Shown in pieces: positions 51,992 to 60,598 of a DNA stretch of 64,000 nucleotides. The stretch lies in NCBI GenBank assembly GCA_036725345.1, contig DAIMEJ010000004.1:108632-172631 (forward strand), given 5' to 3'. Every line of letters starts with the position of its first letter. The stretch's first letter is position 1. Below the pieces are notes generated by a model, which worked only from the letters and a program-made list of their open reading frames with translations, ran no database searches and was not told the DNA's origin. The translations under genes and the position numbers were made by a program. The stretch is from JAPLJU01 sp036725345 (GTDB lineage Bacteria; Desulfobacterota; Syntrophia; Syntrophales; UBA2192).

Positions 51992-53350
51992 TCAATGCAT
52001 AAATCCCAGATAGGTGACGCTGGCAACCAGAATGGTCCACAGGCATATCACCAGGCCATAGGGAAGGATATCCCTGAATGTTAAGCGGAAGGCGCCCAAG
52101 AGGGGCAGGGCCCAGAAAGGCTGCAGGAGATTGGTCGTTAGATCCCCGCTTGTGTATGCATTGATCACGTAGTTTACGTTGGCTCCCAATTGCTGGGCCG
52201 CAGGGAGAATGTAGGGCGCTTCAATGACGAACTTCGACCCGCCGGAAGGCACAAAGAAGTTCAGGAAACCCGAATAGACAAAAACGATCCAGGGGAATGT
52301 TTCCGGTGTGGAAATCGCCACAAACCAGTCGGCGAATATCTTGGCCAGTCCGGAGTAACTGATCATCCCGAAGATACCGGCGTAGAAGGGGAACTGGATG
52401 ATGACACCGAACACGGTCGTTGCGGCCTTCCTCACGGACTCCATGAAAGCAGCAGGCGTTCCGTGCAAAAGGGCTCCTATGACCAGGAACGTGAAATTAA
52501 GGGTGTTCAGGTCCAGGTTGGCAACGCCCTTGGTATAAAAAAACTTCCCGACCCAGAACAAGCCCGCCAGACCGACGATCCACATGAACACCGGCGACCG
52601 GTCCCAGCGCTGGGCCGGCGTCATTGCCTTCTTGTCGGCGGGCGGCTTTGGGCTCTCCGTGAACTCCTGGATGATGCTTTCGTCCGCCTCGACGGCTTTT
52701 TTGGGCAGAAGTAGATAAAATATCACGGGGATCGAAATCAAAAGCACCAGGTTCATGATGAGAAGGTAGGGGTCAAAGGTTGTCTTGCTCAGGGGTATGA
52801 CTCCGACAATTTTTTCAATAAAATGGCCGGGGGTGGCCACCAGGAGCTGGGCGGCCATGGATGGACCATTGGCGATCACGATCCCTGCATAACAGGCTGC
52901 TGCAACGGCCGTATAGTGAAGCTTCTTGCCCCTCTGGGCTACGACCAGTTCACGCCCCAGCATGATGCCTACCATGTAGCCGACACCCCAGTGCACCCAC
53001 CAGAGAAATCCAACAAGAAGAGTGTAGGAAAAAATGGCCTGCCCGGGTGTCTTGGGTATAAGGGCCAATTTTTTCAACCAGTTTTTCACCAGAGGGGAAT
53101 CGGCAACCGTAAACCCCGTGATCATCAGGACGCACATCTGCATGGCGAAGGTCAGAAGCACCCAGAAACCCTTCACCCAGTGATCCACGATCTCGATCGG
53201 GCCCGATTTGGTCAGACCCAGAGCCATGAAATAAACCAAGACGCTGAGTACGAGAACGAAAACCATGGAATCCGGGATCCAGCGCAGACTCCACTCGGAA
53301 AAACGAGCGATAAAATCTTTCTTTTCAGCACTACCTGTTTGAGCACTCAT
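51992..53350 (-). CDS. atoE: Short-chain fatty acid transporter, AtoE family
   Basis: 452 residues with about ten to twelve helices and the family features FSEWSLRWIPDSMVF, WWVHWGVGYMVG and FFVPSGGSKFVIEAPYI. Known role: uptake or exchange of short-chain fatty acids or acetoacetate. It is first in the minus-strand cluster with two BKACE genes, which make or use acetoacetate, so transport of acetoacetate or a related acid is a reasonable inference. Confidence 0.9.
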   Translation of the reverse strand: MSAQTGSAEKKDFIARFSEWSLRWIPDSMVFVLVLSVLVYFMALGLTKSGPIEIVDHWVKGFWVLLTFAMQMCVLMITGFTVADSPLVKNWLKKLALIPKTPGQAIFSYTLLVGFLWWVHWGVGYMVGIMLGRELVVAQRGKKLHYTAVAAACYAGIVIANGPSMAAQLLVATPGHFIEKIVGVIPLSKTTFDPYLLIMNLVLLISIPVIFYLLLPKKAVEADESIIQEFTESPKPPADKKAMTPAQRWDRSPVFMWIVGLAGLFWVGKFFYTKGVANLDLNTLNFTFLVIGALLHGTPAAFMESVRKAATTVFGVIIQFPFYAGIFGMISYSGLAKIFADWFVAISTPETFPWIVFVYSGFLNFFVPSGGSKFVIEAPYILPAAQQLGANVNYVINAYTSGDLTTNLLQPFWALPLLGAFRLTFRDILPYGLVICLWTILVASVTYLGFMH

Positions 53351-53379
53351 GTCACAATGAACCTCCTTTCCTCCTGTTG

Positions 53380-53392
53380 ATGTTTAAAACAT
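53380..53392. promoter_or_regulatory. Palindrome ATGTTT-A-AAACAT upstream of atoE
   Basis: A perfect 13-bp palindrome, 30-42 nt before the atoE ATG, near where its promoter should be. It is a candidate operator for the minus-strand operon. Confidence 0.35.
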
Positions 53393-53455
53393 GATACCTA
53401 ACCGCGCTTACCTGTATCTCAAAAAAATTATCTTTTAGGGGGTTTTCCCCTAACC

Positions 53456-53463
53456 GACCGGTC
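53456..53463. promoter_or_regulatory. Palindrome GACCGGTC upstream of atoE
   Basis: The 8-bp palindrome sits in AACCGACCGGTC, about 105 nt before atoE. Sequences of this ACCGACCGGT type are common in TetR-family operators, including regulators of fatty-acid catabolism, but no tetR gene is nearby. A stem AGGGG-N5-CCCCT lies beside it. Confidence 0.3.
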
Positions 53464-53559
53464 TTTTAATCATGTCATGAAGCCGCACATTCACTTTTTG
53501 TCGATCCCTCAAATCTGTCAAAACAGCCGGTCGTAAATCAGTCCGGAACGCATCATTTG

Positions 53560-53709
53560 TCAATCCGTCAGATATCCTCCGCAGACATTCCATACTTGAC
53601 CGGTAATAAAACTGCTTTTATCGCTGCCCAGGAAAACGGCCAAATCGGCAACCTCTTCCGGTTTGCCAATTCGTCCCAGGGGGCATATGAGGGGCCGTGT
53701 TGGCGTCAT
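53560..53709 (-). pseudogene. C-terminal remnant of a short-chain dehydrogenase/reductase
   Basis: Minus-strand translation ending at TGA 53562-53560 gives PLGRIGKPEEVADLAVFLGS, then DKSSFITGQVWNVCGGYLTD. This is the conserved C-terminus of FabG-like SDRs. Upstream of it the frame continues only to an ATG at 53709, with no Rossmann fold or YxxxK active site. The N-terminal 200 residues are missing, so this is a deletion relic, probably of a beta-hydroxy acid dehydrogenase of the same island. Confidence 0.8.
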
Positions 53710-53747
53710 TGACTTAAATTATCAAACGTACTATGGTCTTGCTCGCG

Positions 53748-53779
53748 AAATACAAATGATCAATCTGAGATTTGTATTT
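53748..53779. promoter_or_regulatory. Perfect inverted repeat AAATACAAAT-N12-ATTTGTATTT
   Basis: Ten-bp perfect arms (53748-53757 and 53770-53779) around a 12-nt centre, about 77 nt before the histidine kinase start. AT-rich arms of this length are typical of a dimeric regulator site. It could also form an RNA hairpin if transcribed. Confidence 0.45.
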
Positions 53780-53806
53780 TCAATACGGCATTATTTCAAT
53801 CCCCGT

Positions 53807-53824
53807 GATTCAGTGATCTGAATC
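53807..53824. promoter_or_regulatory. Perfect palindrome GATTCAG-TGAT-CTGAATC
   Basis: Seven-bp perfect arms around TGAT, ending 31 nt before the first ATG of the histidine kinase gene. It is a candidate binding site for the NarL-type response regulator encoded next door. Confidence 0.4.
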
Positions 53825-53855
53825 AACAAAAAGGGGGGTTTTTACATCCCTATAA

Positions 53856-55433
53856 ATGGTGAGTATTATTATGAGCAGGCAGGCCTTCAACAATTTCATG
53901 AGAATTCACGAAAAAGACATCGTTCGAGAATTATACGATCGGTTAAATCAACGTCCCCAGTCGAATTATCAGGATTTTTTTCTTCGGACCGAGGAAGGTC
54001 TTCAACGACTCGAAATATGGGTACATCTGGTCATCAATGCGATAGGGAGCCAGGCGGAAACACTGTTCCGTGACCAGGAGAAAGTGGCCTATACTCGTGC
54101 CGTCGAGGGATTTTCGTTCGAGGACATCTCTCACGTCTATCTCATCATGCACAGCATACTGAACGACATCATCAGGAAAGCCGGCAGTATGCCCCCTTTT
54201 CATCTTCATGACGTCTACAGTGAAATGCGGGAAAACATGTTCAGAGGCCACCACATATTGGCCACGATGTTTCTTAAAACACGGGAGGAAGTCATCAGCG
54301 AAAAAATGTATCACCTGAAATCCCTGCACGATTTTACAAGGGCCATGATCGAGAACCTCGAGGTGGATGAGATCGCCGGCATGATCGTGGAAAAAAGCCG
54401 GTTGCTCCTCAAGATGGACAGGAGTTTCATGGTCTTGTTTCAGGACCATCGCGTCAAAGGTGTTTTCTCTCATCCCGCTGGAACAGTGGACGGTGAGATC
54501 TTTTCCCTCATGGAAAGATCGTATAAAGCAAAAAAAGCTCTGTTCATGGATGTAGAGGGCAACATCCACGAAAACATCCGTCTTTCAAGATCCATGCGGA
54601 TTGTGACCGTTCCCATTCAGGGGCACAACCGTTTCTATGGCATTCTCGCCCTCCTGACAAACGAGCAGGGGAAAAGCCTTTCCTTCAGCCAAATGGATCT
54701 GCTCCACCAGCTGCTGAACGTTACAGCCATAGCCATGGAAAATTCCTACATGTTCATAGAACTGGAAGAAAGACAGAAGGAACTTCGGTTTCTCACGGAA
54801 AAATTGATCACCTTGCAGGAAGAGGAACGCCGGCAGTTGGCTGCAGATATTCATGACAACCTCGCGCAGGCCTTAACGGGAATGGGTTATAAAATCCAGG
54901 TGTGCAGAGAGTTGATCAACAGAAATCCGAAATTGCTGGCGGAGCAGCTGGACAACCTGACCGGAATCGTTGACGACGCAACGAGGCAATCTCGAGAGTT
55001 GATGTCCAGCCTGCGTCCCGATTTGCTGGACGACATCGGTCTCGTGGCCGCACTCAGGAAGTTCATTGAAAACTTTTCGCGGGATACGAATATCAAGATC
55101 AGGACATACCTGCCCAGACATATCCAGTTGCCTTCGGAGATAAAAATATGCCTGTTCCGGGTTGTCCAAGAGGCACTATCGAATGTCTACAAACATGCAG
55201 ATTCGAAAACGGCGGAACTCAGAATCACGAATACAAAAGGTCTCATTCGTTTAATTGTGTCAGACGAGGGTAAGGGCTTCCGGAATGTTTCACGTCCATC
55301 CGGGATGGCGGGCATGAACAAGATGGGCCTTCTCGCCATGCAGGAACGTGTCGAGGCTGTCGGCGGCAACCTGTCGATCGACTCGAGGCCCGGATACGGA
55401 TGCCGCCTGCGGGTATCTATTCCGATAAAATAA
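53856..55433 (+). CDS. Cytoplasmic sensor histidine kinase (GAF, HisKA_3)
   Basis: 525 residues without membrane segments. The N-terminal helical domain (about 5-150) resembles the RsbRD-type sensory domain. A GAF domain (about 165-305), a short coiled coil, and then HisKA_3 with the phospho-acceptor H333 in EEERRQLAADIHDNLAQAL follow. The C-terminus is an HATPase_c domain (SDEGKGF, GYGCRLRVSIP). It is NarX/DegS class. The start is uncertain (ATG 53856 or 53871) because no ribosome site is visible. It pairs with the regulator 16 nt downstream. Confidence 0.88.
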   Translation: MVSIIMSRQAFNNFMRIHEKDIVRELYDRLNQRPQSNYQDFFLRTEEGLQRLEIWVHLVINAIGSQAETLFRDQEKVAYTRAVEGFSFEDISHVYLIMHSILNDIIRKAGSMPPFHLHDVYSEMRENMFRGHHILATMFLKTREEVISEKMYHLKSLHDFTRAMIENLEVDEIAGMIVEKSRLLLKMDRSFMVLFQDHRVKGVFSHPAGTVDGEIFSLMERSYKAKKALFMDVEGNIHENIRLSRSMRIVTVPIQGHNRFYGILALLTNEQGKSLSFSQMDLLHQLLNVTAIAMENSYMFIELEERQKELRFLTEKLITLQEEERRQLAADIHDNLAQALTGMGYKIQVCRELINRNPKLLAEQLDNLTGIVDDATRQSRELMSSLRPDLLDDIGLVAALRKFIENFSRDTNIKIRTYLPRHIQLPSEIKICLFRVVQEALSNVYKHADSKTAELRITNTKGLIRLIVSDEGKGFRNVSRPSGMAGMNKMGLLAMQERVEAVGGNLSIDSRPGYGCRLRVSIPIK

Positions 55434-55448
55434 CAGGGAGCGGATGGA

Positions 55449-56105
55449 ATGAAAAAAACAAAGGTCATGATCGTTGATGACCATGTTATCGTCCAGGAAG
55501 GCTTGAAGCAGCTCCTGGAATTGGACGGTGATATTGAAGTTATTGAAATTGCCAGTAGCGGATTTGAATGTATGCAAGCACTTGCAAAGAAAACAAACCC
55601 TGACATCATCCTGATGGATATCAAGATGAAGGACATCAGCGGGATAGAGACCACCAAGCTCATCAGCAAGAAGTATCCCAATATCAGAGTGATTATGTTG
55701 ACGATTTATACCGATGACCAATACGTCACGGACGCGATCGGCGCCGGCGCCAAGGGCTTCGTCACGAAGGATGTAAAACGAGATGAATTAATCAAGATCA
55801 TACATCACGTGATGAGAGACGGATCCTTTCTGGATCCGAAGGTCACAGGATGCATCGTGGATCAGGTCAAAAAGGGAACCAAAGCCGGCCGGGCAGTCAA
55901 TACATCTTACTTCACTTATAGGGAATTGGAGGTTGTCAAAGGGTTGGTGGCCGGTCACAAGGATGATGAGATAGCGAAATTATTGCATCTTTCAAAACAT
56001 ACGATCAGATCTCACATAAAGAATATTTTTCGAAAATTAGGGGTATCTTCGAGATCTCAAGCGATAACCAAGGTCATCAATTTGAAAGTTGTAAACCTTG
56101 AATGA
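55449..56105 (+). CDS. NarL/FixJ-family response regulator
   Basis: 218 residues. The receiver domain has DD at 10-11, phospho-acceptor D57 in ILMDIKMKD, and the K in FVTKDVKRDE. The C-terminal LuxR-type HTH (about 150-215) has YFTYRELEVVKGLVAGHKDDEI and HTIRSHIKNIFRKLGV. GGGAG lies before the ATG. It is probably phosphorylated by the upstream kinase and may control the adjacent keto-acid island, since no other obvious targets are near. Confidence 0.92.
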   Translation: MKKTKVMIVDDHVIVQEGLKQLLELDGDIEVIEIASSGFECMQALAKKTNPDIILMDIKMKDISGIETTKLISKKYPNIRVIMLTIYTDDQYVTDAIGAGAKGFVTKDVKRDELIKIIHHVMRDGSFLDPKVTGCIVDQVKKGTKAGRAVNTSYFTYRELEVVKGLVAGHKDDEIAKLLHLSKHTIRSHIKNIFRKLGVSSRSQAITKVINLKVVNLE

Positions 56106-56213
56106 GCGGGCATCATCGGGTGTGTCTTTATACACGCTCATCCCCCGGGAAAATACCTCTCTAATACAAAAAGTCAATGCCGCGTTAAATATTCCTTTCT
56201 CTACTTTCAGCCC

Positions 56214-57044
56214 TCATTTCACCAGCCGCGCGTCCGCGGGGTCCGTGTTGCGGAGGATCTCCGCCATCGCCTCGTGGATGAGGCCGTTGGTGGCAAGCAC
56301 ATGGGGTGAACGGAGAGAGAATTCCCCGCCGAAGATATCAGTGACCCGTCCACCGGCCTCCAGGACGAGGAGCCGTCCCGCCGCCATGTCCCAGGGGTGG
56401 AGCTTCAGCTCCCAGAATCCGTCGAAGCGACCGGCCGCCACGTAGGCGAGATCGAGGGCCGCCGCGCCCGCGCGCCGGATGGCCTGAGCCCTGAGGGCCA
56501 GGACGTTGAAATAGTTGATGTTGTTGTCGGCGTTTTCACGGATATCGTAGGGAAAACCCGTGGCCAGTAAACTCCTGGTGAGCTCCCGCGTTTTTGACAC
56601 CTGGATTGTCCCGCCGTTGAGAAAGGCCCCCTTCCCCCTCTCGGCCGTGAAAATCTCATTCATCATCGGGTTGTAGACAACACCCAGGATCGTCTCTCCA
56701 TTCTGTTCGAATCCGACGGACACGCAAAAAACGGGGTAGCCGTGGGAGTAGTTCGTCGTCCCGTCGAGGGGATCGATGATCCAGCGGCAGGCCGAGCCCC
56801 GCTGGATGCCGGCGGATTCCTCGGTCAGGACGTCATGGTCGGGGTAGTGCGATCGGATCCTCGAAAGAAGCATTTCCTCGGAGAGCCGGTCCGCCTCGGT
56901 CACGATGTTGATCTCCCCCTTGTACTCGACGCGGATGTCATCCCGGAGTTTTTCCTTCAGGAAATCTCCCGCCTCGCGGGCGATGGAGACGGCAAAATCG
57001 CGGATGTGCTCCATAGACGCTTCCCCGGCTTTTTCCGGAACCAT
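56214..57044 (-). CDS. Inositol monophosphatase family protein (SuhB-like)
   Basis: 276 residues. The Mg2+-dependent phosphatase signature WIIDPLDGTTNYSHGYPVF, the EAD and E residues near VTEADRLSEE, and WDMAAGRLLVLEAGG are all present. Substrates may be inositol-1-phosphate, other sugar phosphates or NADP(H). AAGG precedes ATG 57044; ATG 57014 (MEHIRDF) is an alternative. Confidence 0.92.
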   Translation of the reverse strand: MVPEKAGEASMEHIRDFAVSIAREAGDFLKEKLRDDIRVEYKGEINIVTEADRLSEEMLLSRIRSHYPDHDVLTEESAGIQRGSACRWIIDPLDGTTNYSHGYPVFCVSVGFEQNGETILGVVYNPMMNEIFTAERGKGAFLNGGTIQVSKTRELTRSLLATGFPYDIRENADNNINYFNVLALRAQAIRRAGAAALDLAYVAAGRFDGFWELKLHPWDMAAGRLLVLEAGGRVTDIFGGEFSLRSPHVLATNGLIHEAMAEILRNTDPADARLVK

Positions 57045-57103
57045 AAAACAGCACCTTCTCCGCCGGGAGAAGGTGCATGTGTCAGGGATGGATGGTCCGA
57101 TAA

Positions 57104-57847
57104 TTACGCTTCCATACCCTCCAGGAGGGCCATGCAGTTGTAGCCGAGGACCTTGTGGTTGTATCCGCCCTCGAGGATCGCAAAGTAACCGCCACCGCAG
57201 CTCCGGGCCGCCTCTTTGACCAGTCGCCCGATGGTCGTGTAGTCCTCCCTCTTCAACACCCCTCCCCAGTCCTCCCTGGCGTAGTCGAAACCCGCCGAGA
57301 TGCCGATGATGTCCACGCCTTCCTTCGGGAGGGCCTTTTCCACCTGCTTCACAAAATCGACCGAATTGGACGAGGAGGGATTGACGAGGGTCACGTATTT
57401 TTTCTCGCCCAGGAGATTCACCGTCCCGTCGCCGAAGTGGAGGTCAATGTCCAGGACGAAAGCCTTCTTGATTTTCCCCTCGCGCTTGAGCTTGTCGATG
57501 GCGATGGCCATGTTGTTGAAAAAACAGAAACCCCAGGCGCTGTTCGCCGAGGCGTGATGTCCCGGCGGACGGATGAGACCGAAGCAGGGCTCCTTCAGGC
57601 CGATGGTGGCCGCCTGTATCGCGCCCCCTGCTGCGAGGGCGGCAATCCTATAAAGCCCGACGCGCTCTATATGCTCGATGTGGCTCTTGGTGTGCAGGGC
57701 GGCTATGTCGTCGCGGCTTGCGGGGAGGGCTTCCACGAAAGACACTTTTTTTTCGATGACGTCGAGGATGGCCTCGATGCGTCCCTCGGACGCTGCAGGG
57801 TCAAAGGTGTAGGACTCCAGGAAATCCTTGTGATATACGACTTTCAT
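57104..57847 (-). CDS. Histone deacetylase family (class II/AcuC-like) amidohydrolase
   Basis: 247 residues, shorter than the usual 300 or more. Active-site RPPGHHAS and the zinc-site block DIDLHFGDGT (in place of DxDxHHGNG), plus the SAGFDYAREDWGG metal aspartate and the LEGGYNH loop, are present. Likely a zinc deacetylase of acetylated lysine, polyamine or small amides; the D-L-H-F-G-D variant leaves the substrate open. Confidence 0.85.
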   Translation of the reverse strand: MKVVYHKDFLESYTFDPAASEGRIEAILDVIEKKVSFVEALPASRDDIAALHTKSHIEHIERVGLYRIAALAAGGAIQAATIGLKEPCFGLIRPPGHHASANSAWGFCFFNNMAIAIDKLKREGKIKKAFVLDIDLHFGDGTVNLLGEKKYVTLVNPSSSNSVDFVKQVEKALPKEGVDIIGISAGFDYAREDWGGVLKREDYTTIGRLVKEAARSCGGGYFAILEGGYNHKVLGYNCMALLEGMEA

Positions 57848-57937
57848 CGGCTGCCTCCTTGTCGGGTTCTGACTCTTCCCTCCTTTTTTTAATCCCTTCG
57901 GACCTGCCCGTCAACCCCGATCTGCGAAAATATGATT

Positions 57938-58372
57938 TCAACGATCTTCGTAAAACCTGATGACTCGCAGGAGCCTTATGGTGTTGGGTGAGGCCGGAAG
58001 GGTTTCGAGTTCCTCCGGGGCGACCCACCTTGCCTCCACAACGTCATCGCGGGCCACCGGTTCGCCGCTTACATAATAAGCGAAGACGTCCACGACCACG
58101 TAGTGATACCGGATTCGCCCCTCTGCGTCGCGGTCGATGAGGTCGAAGGTGTATACGGGCTCCCGCGCCTGGATACGGATCCCCGTTTCCTCGAGGATCT
58201 CCCGCTCCGCCGCCTGCTGGATGGTTTCACCCAGTTCGATCATCCCGCCGGGCACGGCCCAGAGGCCTTTGCCCGGGGGAACACCCCTCTTGACCAGGAG
58301 AATCTTGCCCTCCCGGATGACGATGGCCCCCACACCCACTCGCGGATTTTCCGTGTAGCTTCGTTTCGACAT
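57938..58372 (-). CDS. NUDIX hydrolase
   Basis: 144 residues from ATG 58372 (MSKRSYTENPRVGVGAIV); an ATG at 58417 would add 15 residues of low conservation. The NUDIX box is intact (GGMIELGETIQQAAEREILEETGI, key residues G-x5-E-x7-REILEETG). The general class hydrolyses nucleoside diphosphate derivatives such as ADP-ribose; the substrate is unknown. Confidence 0.88.
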   Translation of the reverse strand: MSKRSYTENPRVGVGAIVIREGKILLVKRGVPPGKGLWAVPGGMIELGETIQQAAEREILEETGIRIQAREPVYTFDLIDRDAEGRIRYHYVVVDVFAYYVSGEPVARDDVVEARWVAPEELETLPASPNTIRLLRVIRFYEDR

Positions 58373-58452
58373 ACCGGATACCTGACTTGCCGCTCTCCGG
58401 CGCGGTAGGGTCTTCAAGAATGTTTCACTGTGGCTGGAATTTGTATCAGACT

Positions 58453-59127
58453 TCAGGACTGCATTGCAAAGGCTTCTTTTGCCGCCCTCACAAAGGCAGC
58501 CAGCTTCCGAGCGTCTTTTCGTCCGTCGGGACCTTCGACTCCCGTGTGGGCATCGACGCCGGCCGGCCGCACCCGCAGAATCGCCGCTTTCACATTTTCC
58601 GGGCGAAGCCCTCCGGCGAGAATGACGGGACGCGGGGAAAGTTCCACGAGCCTGCGACTGATCGTCCAGTCATGGGTCTTGCCCGTGGCACCGCTGGCCC
58701 CCGTTTCAGGGTCGTAGGTGTCGGTGATGAAAGAGTCCACGTGGGGCGCGAATTTCAGGAGAGCCTCCTCCAGCACGGCAAGGTTGTCGGCTTTGACGAT
58801 GAGGCTTTTGGTGACGTGAATCCGGGGGCGGAGGCGCCGGAGACTCGGCATCTCCTCGAGGTCGATATCGCCGTGAATCTGGACACTGCGGACTCCGAGC
58901 TTCGAGATCAGTTCCGCAATCGCCTGCGCACGGTTTTCATAGGTGATGAGGACGGCTTCCGCTGGAGGGGGGATCCCCCGGATGACGCTCGCGGCGGCCT
59001 CCACCGTGATCTCTTCCCGGTGGGGAAAGATCCCAAGGGGGAAACCGAGCCGGCGAACCCCGGCCGTGACGAGCATCCGGGCTTCCTCCTCATCGAGGAT
59101 GCCTGCGATCTGTATGAACCCTTGCAT
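58453..59127 (-). CDS. TrpF-like (beta/alpha)8 protein lacking the catalytic cysteine
   Basis: 224 residues with the PRA-isomerase fold: QIAGILDEEEA, VQIHGDIDLEE, the D136 region FITDTYDPETGASGATGKTHDW and PVILAGGLRPENV. The catalytic general base of TrpF (Cys in KICGIT) is Ala8 here, and the SPR loop is replaced by GIFPHREE. The general acid Asp136 is kept. It lies far from any trp gene. It is probably not a normal phosphoribosylanthranilate isomerase. Confidence 0.8.
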   Translation of the reverse strand: MQGFIQIAGILDEEEARMLVTAGVRRLGFPLGIFPHREEITVEAAASVIRGIPPPAEAVLITYENRAQAIAELISKLGVRSVQIHGDIDLEEMPSLRRLRPRIHVTKSLIVKADNLAVLEEALLKFAPHVDSFITDTYDPETGASGATGKTHDWTISRRLVELSPRPVILAGGLRPENVKAAILRVRPAGVDAHTGVEGPDGRKDARKLAAFVRAAKEAFAMQS

Positions 59128-59141
59128 GGGTGTGAAGGGAG

Positions 59142-59669
59142 CTACTTCCCGCTCCCGGAAGGTGAGGATTCGGGCAGCGCGGGAACCGCGAGGGCTCCCT
59201 GGTATTCGACCATGCCCTCCTTCAGAACCTGCATGCGGGCGGAAAAGTCACTGAAGGTCTGCCAGGTGACGGCGATGCCGATGACGACGAGCAGGACAGA
59301 GGCGACGATCAGCACCCTCGCGCGATTCATCGCTTTCTCGCCGTCGATGATCTTCATGTCACGGATCACCCGCGTGCCGGGCGGCGGCATCTGCCCCGAA
59401 CGAAGCACCCTGAGGGCGAACCACAGCAGGTACGCCCCGACCGCCGCGATGGCCGCAACCGAAATGACCAGCCACACATGGATAAAAAAGAGTATCCGAT
59501 CAACGGCGGTGTCGATGTCCTCCTGGGCAAGGACCCTCAGTTCCTGCAGATAATCATAGCTCAGTTTGAAGACGATGATCCCGACAATCGCAACGGCCAC
59601 GTAAAACAGGATGACCTTTTTCTTCAGCGCCGCGTCGGCCTTGATGACCTTTTCCTGCGTTTCCTCCAT
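59142..59669 (-). CDS. Membrane protein of unknown function
   Basis: 175 residues from ATG 59669 (MEETQEKV), behind GAGGGAAAT; an ATG at 59720 is less likely. Three hydrophobic segments (about 20-38, 64-90 and 121-141) with a charged region between. No recognised family. It lies 14 nt upstream of the TrpF-like gene on the same strand, so the two are probably cotranscribed. Confidence 0.6.
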   Translation of the reverse strand: MEETQEKVIKADAALKKKVILFYVAVAIVGIIVFKLSYDYLQELRVLAQEDIDTAVDRILFFIHVWLVISVAAIAAVGAYLLWFALRVLRSGQMPPPGTRVIRDMKIIDGEKAMNRARVLIVASVLLVVIGIAVTWQTFSDFSARMQVLKEGMVEYQGALAVPALPESSPSGSGK

Positions 59670-59764
59670 CGGATTTCCCTCGATTGTGATGTCTGCGAAT
59701 CTCGGGGTAAAAATATGCAAGACCGCTGCCAGATCGGGCCTTTGCCTCCCTAGAAAAAGGCGGA

Positions 59765-60538
59765 TCAGGGTTCGTTCAACATGAACTCAAAGCGGCGTAT
59801 CTTCTGCGGATTCGGATTGGAGTTGAACACCTTCTCGACAAAGGCGACCTTCCCGTCGCCACGGCTCAGGATGACGGTCGAGGACCGGGTCCCGTAGACG
59901 GGGCTGACGATGAAAGGGGGGGCAAGGATGCGCTCCCACTCCAGGCTCACCCCCGTTCTAGGCAGCAGTTCATCGGGGGGGCTGCTTCGGTCGGCGAGGA
60001 TGCCAAAAAGCGCGTCTTCCCTGACGGTTTCAGGATCTGCAAAAAGCGCTTCCAGAGACTTTTTCCCTCTTTCGACCTTCGGCCAGGGCGTATCCAGGAG
60101 ATGATTGCTCAGGCCGTAAAGACCGGGGGAGAGACCCCGCGGGCCGCCTCCGCGGTTCGAGACATAATACATCGATGAACGGTCCCCGGCGAAGAGGCTG
60201 AAGCCGTTGTATTCATCAGCCCTCGAGGCAATGTTGCGGACATATTCGCCGGGCGTCTCCGAACCCGTGAGAAAGTTCGACACGAGATGCCCCCGCGACG
60301 GGGCATCATGTCTGTGGGAACCGGGATCGCGATAATTGGTGATGGCCGCAAAACGACCCGTCCTTGTGATGCCGAGCCAGGTACCACCGGCTATCAGATC
60401 CTTCCCCCCGAGGACGGAGGGGTTTTCCTTCCAGAACTCGGCCGGCGCCGACGGGCGTTCGTAAAACTCGTCCCGGTTGGCCGCGATGACGAGGTCGTAG
60501 GGGGCTCTGTACTTGTAGGCGACAAAGATCAGGCACAT
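59765..60538 (-). CDS. NRDE (TANGO2-like) family protein
   Basis: 257 residues beginning MCLIFVAYKYRAPYDLVIAANRDEFYERP, the hallmark with Cys2 at the N-terminus and the NRDE motif, as in Ntn-hydrolase-like members. Later blocks GGTWLGITRTGRFAAITNYRD and SNHLLDTPWPKVERGK are typical. The biochemical function is unknown; eukaryotic TANGO2 is linked to heme and lipid metabolism. Confidence 0.85.
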   Translation of the reverse strand: MCLIFVAYKYRAPYDLVIAANRDEFYERPSAPAEFWKENPSVLGGKDLIAGGTWLGITRTGRFAAITNYRDPGSHRHDAPSRGHLVSNFLTGSETPGEYVRNIASRADEYNGFSLFAGDRSSMYYVSNRGGGPRGLSPGLYGLSNHLLDTPWPKVERGKKSLEALFADPETVREDALFGILADRSSPPDELLPRTGVSLEWERILAPPFIVSPVYGTRSSTVILSRGDGKVAFVEKVFNSNPNPQKIRRFEFMLNEP

Positions 60539-60598
60539 AAATCGCTCCCGACTTTTCCGCTTTCGAAGGCCATTGGAGCTGTCTTTACCGCCGGCCCA

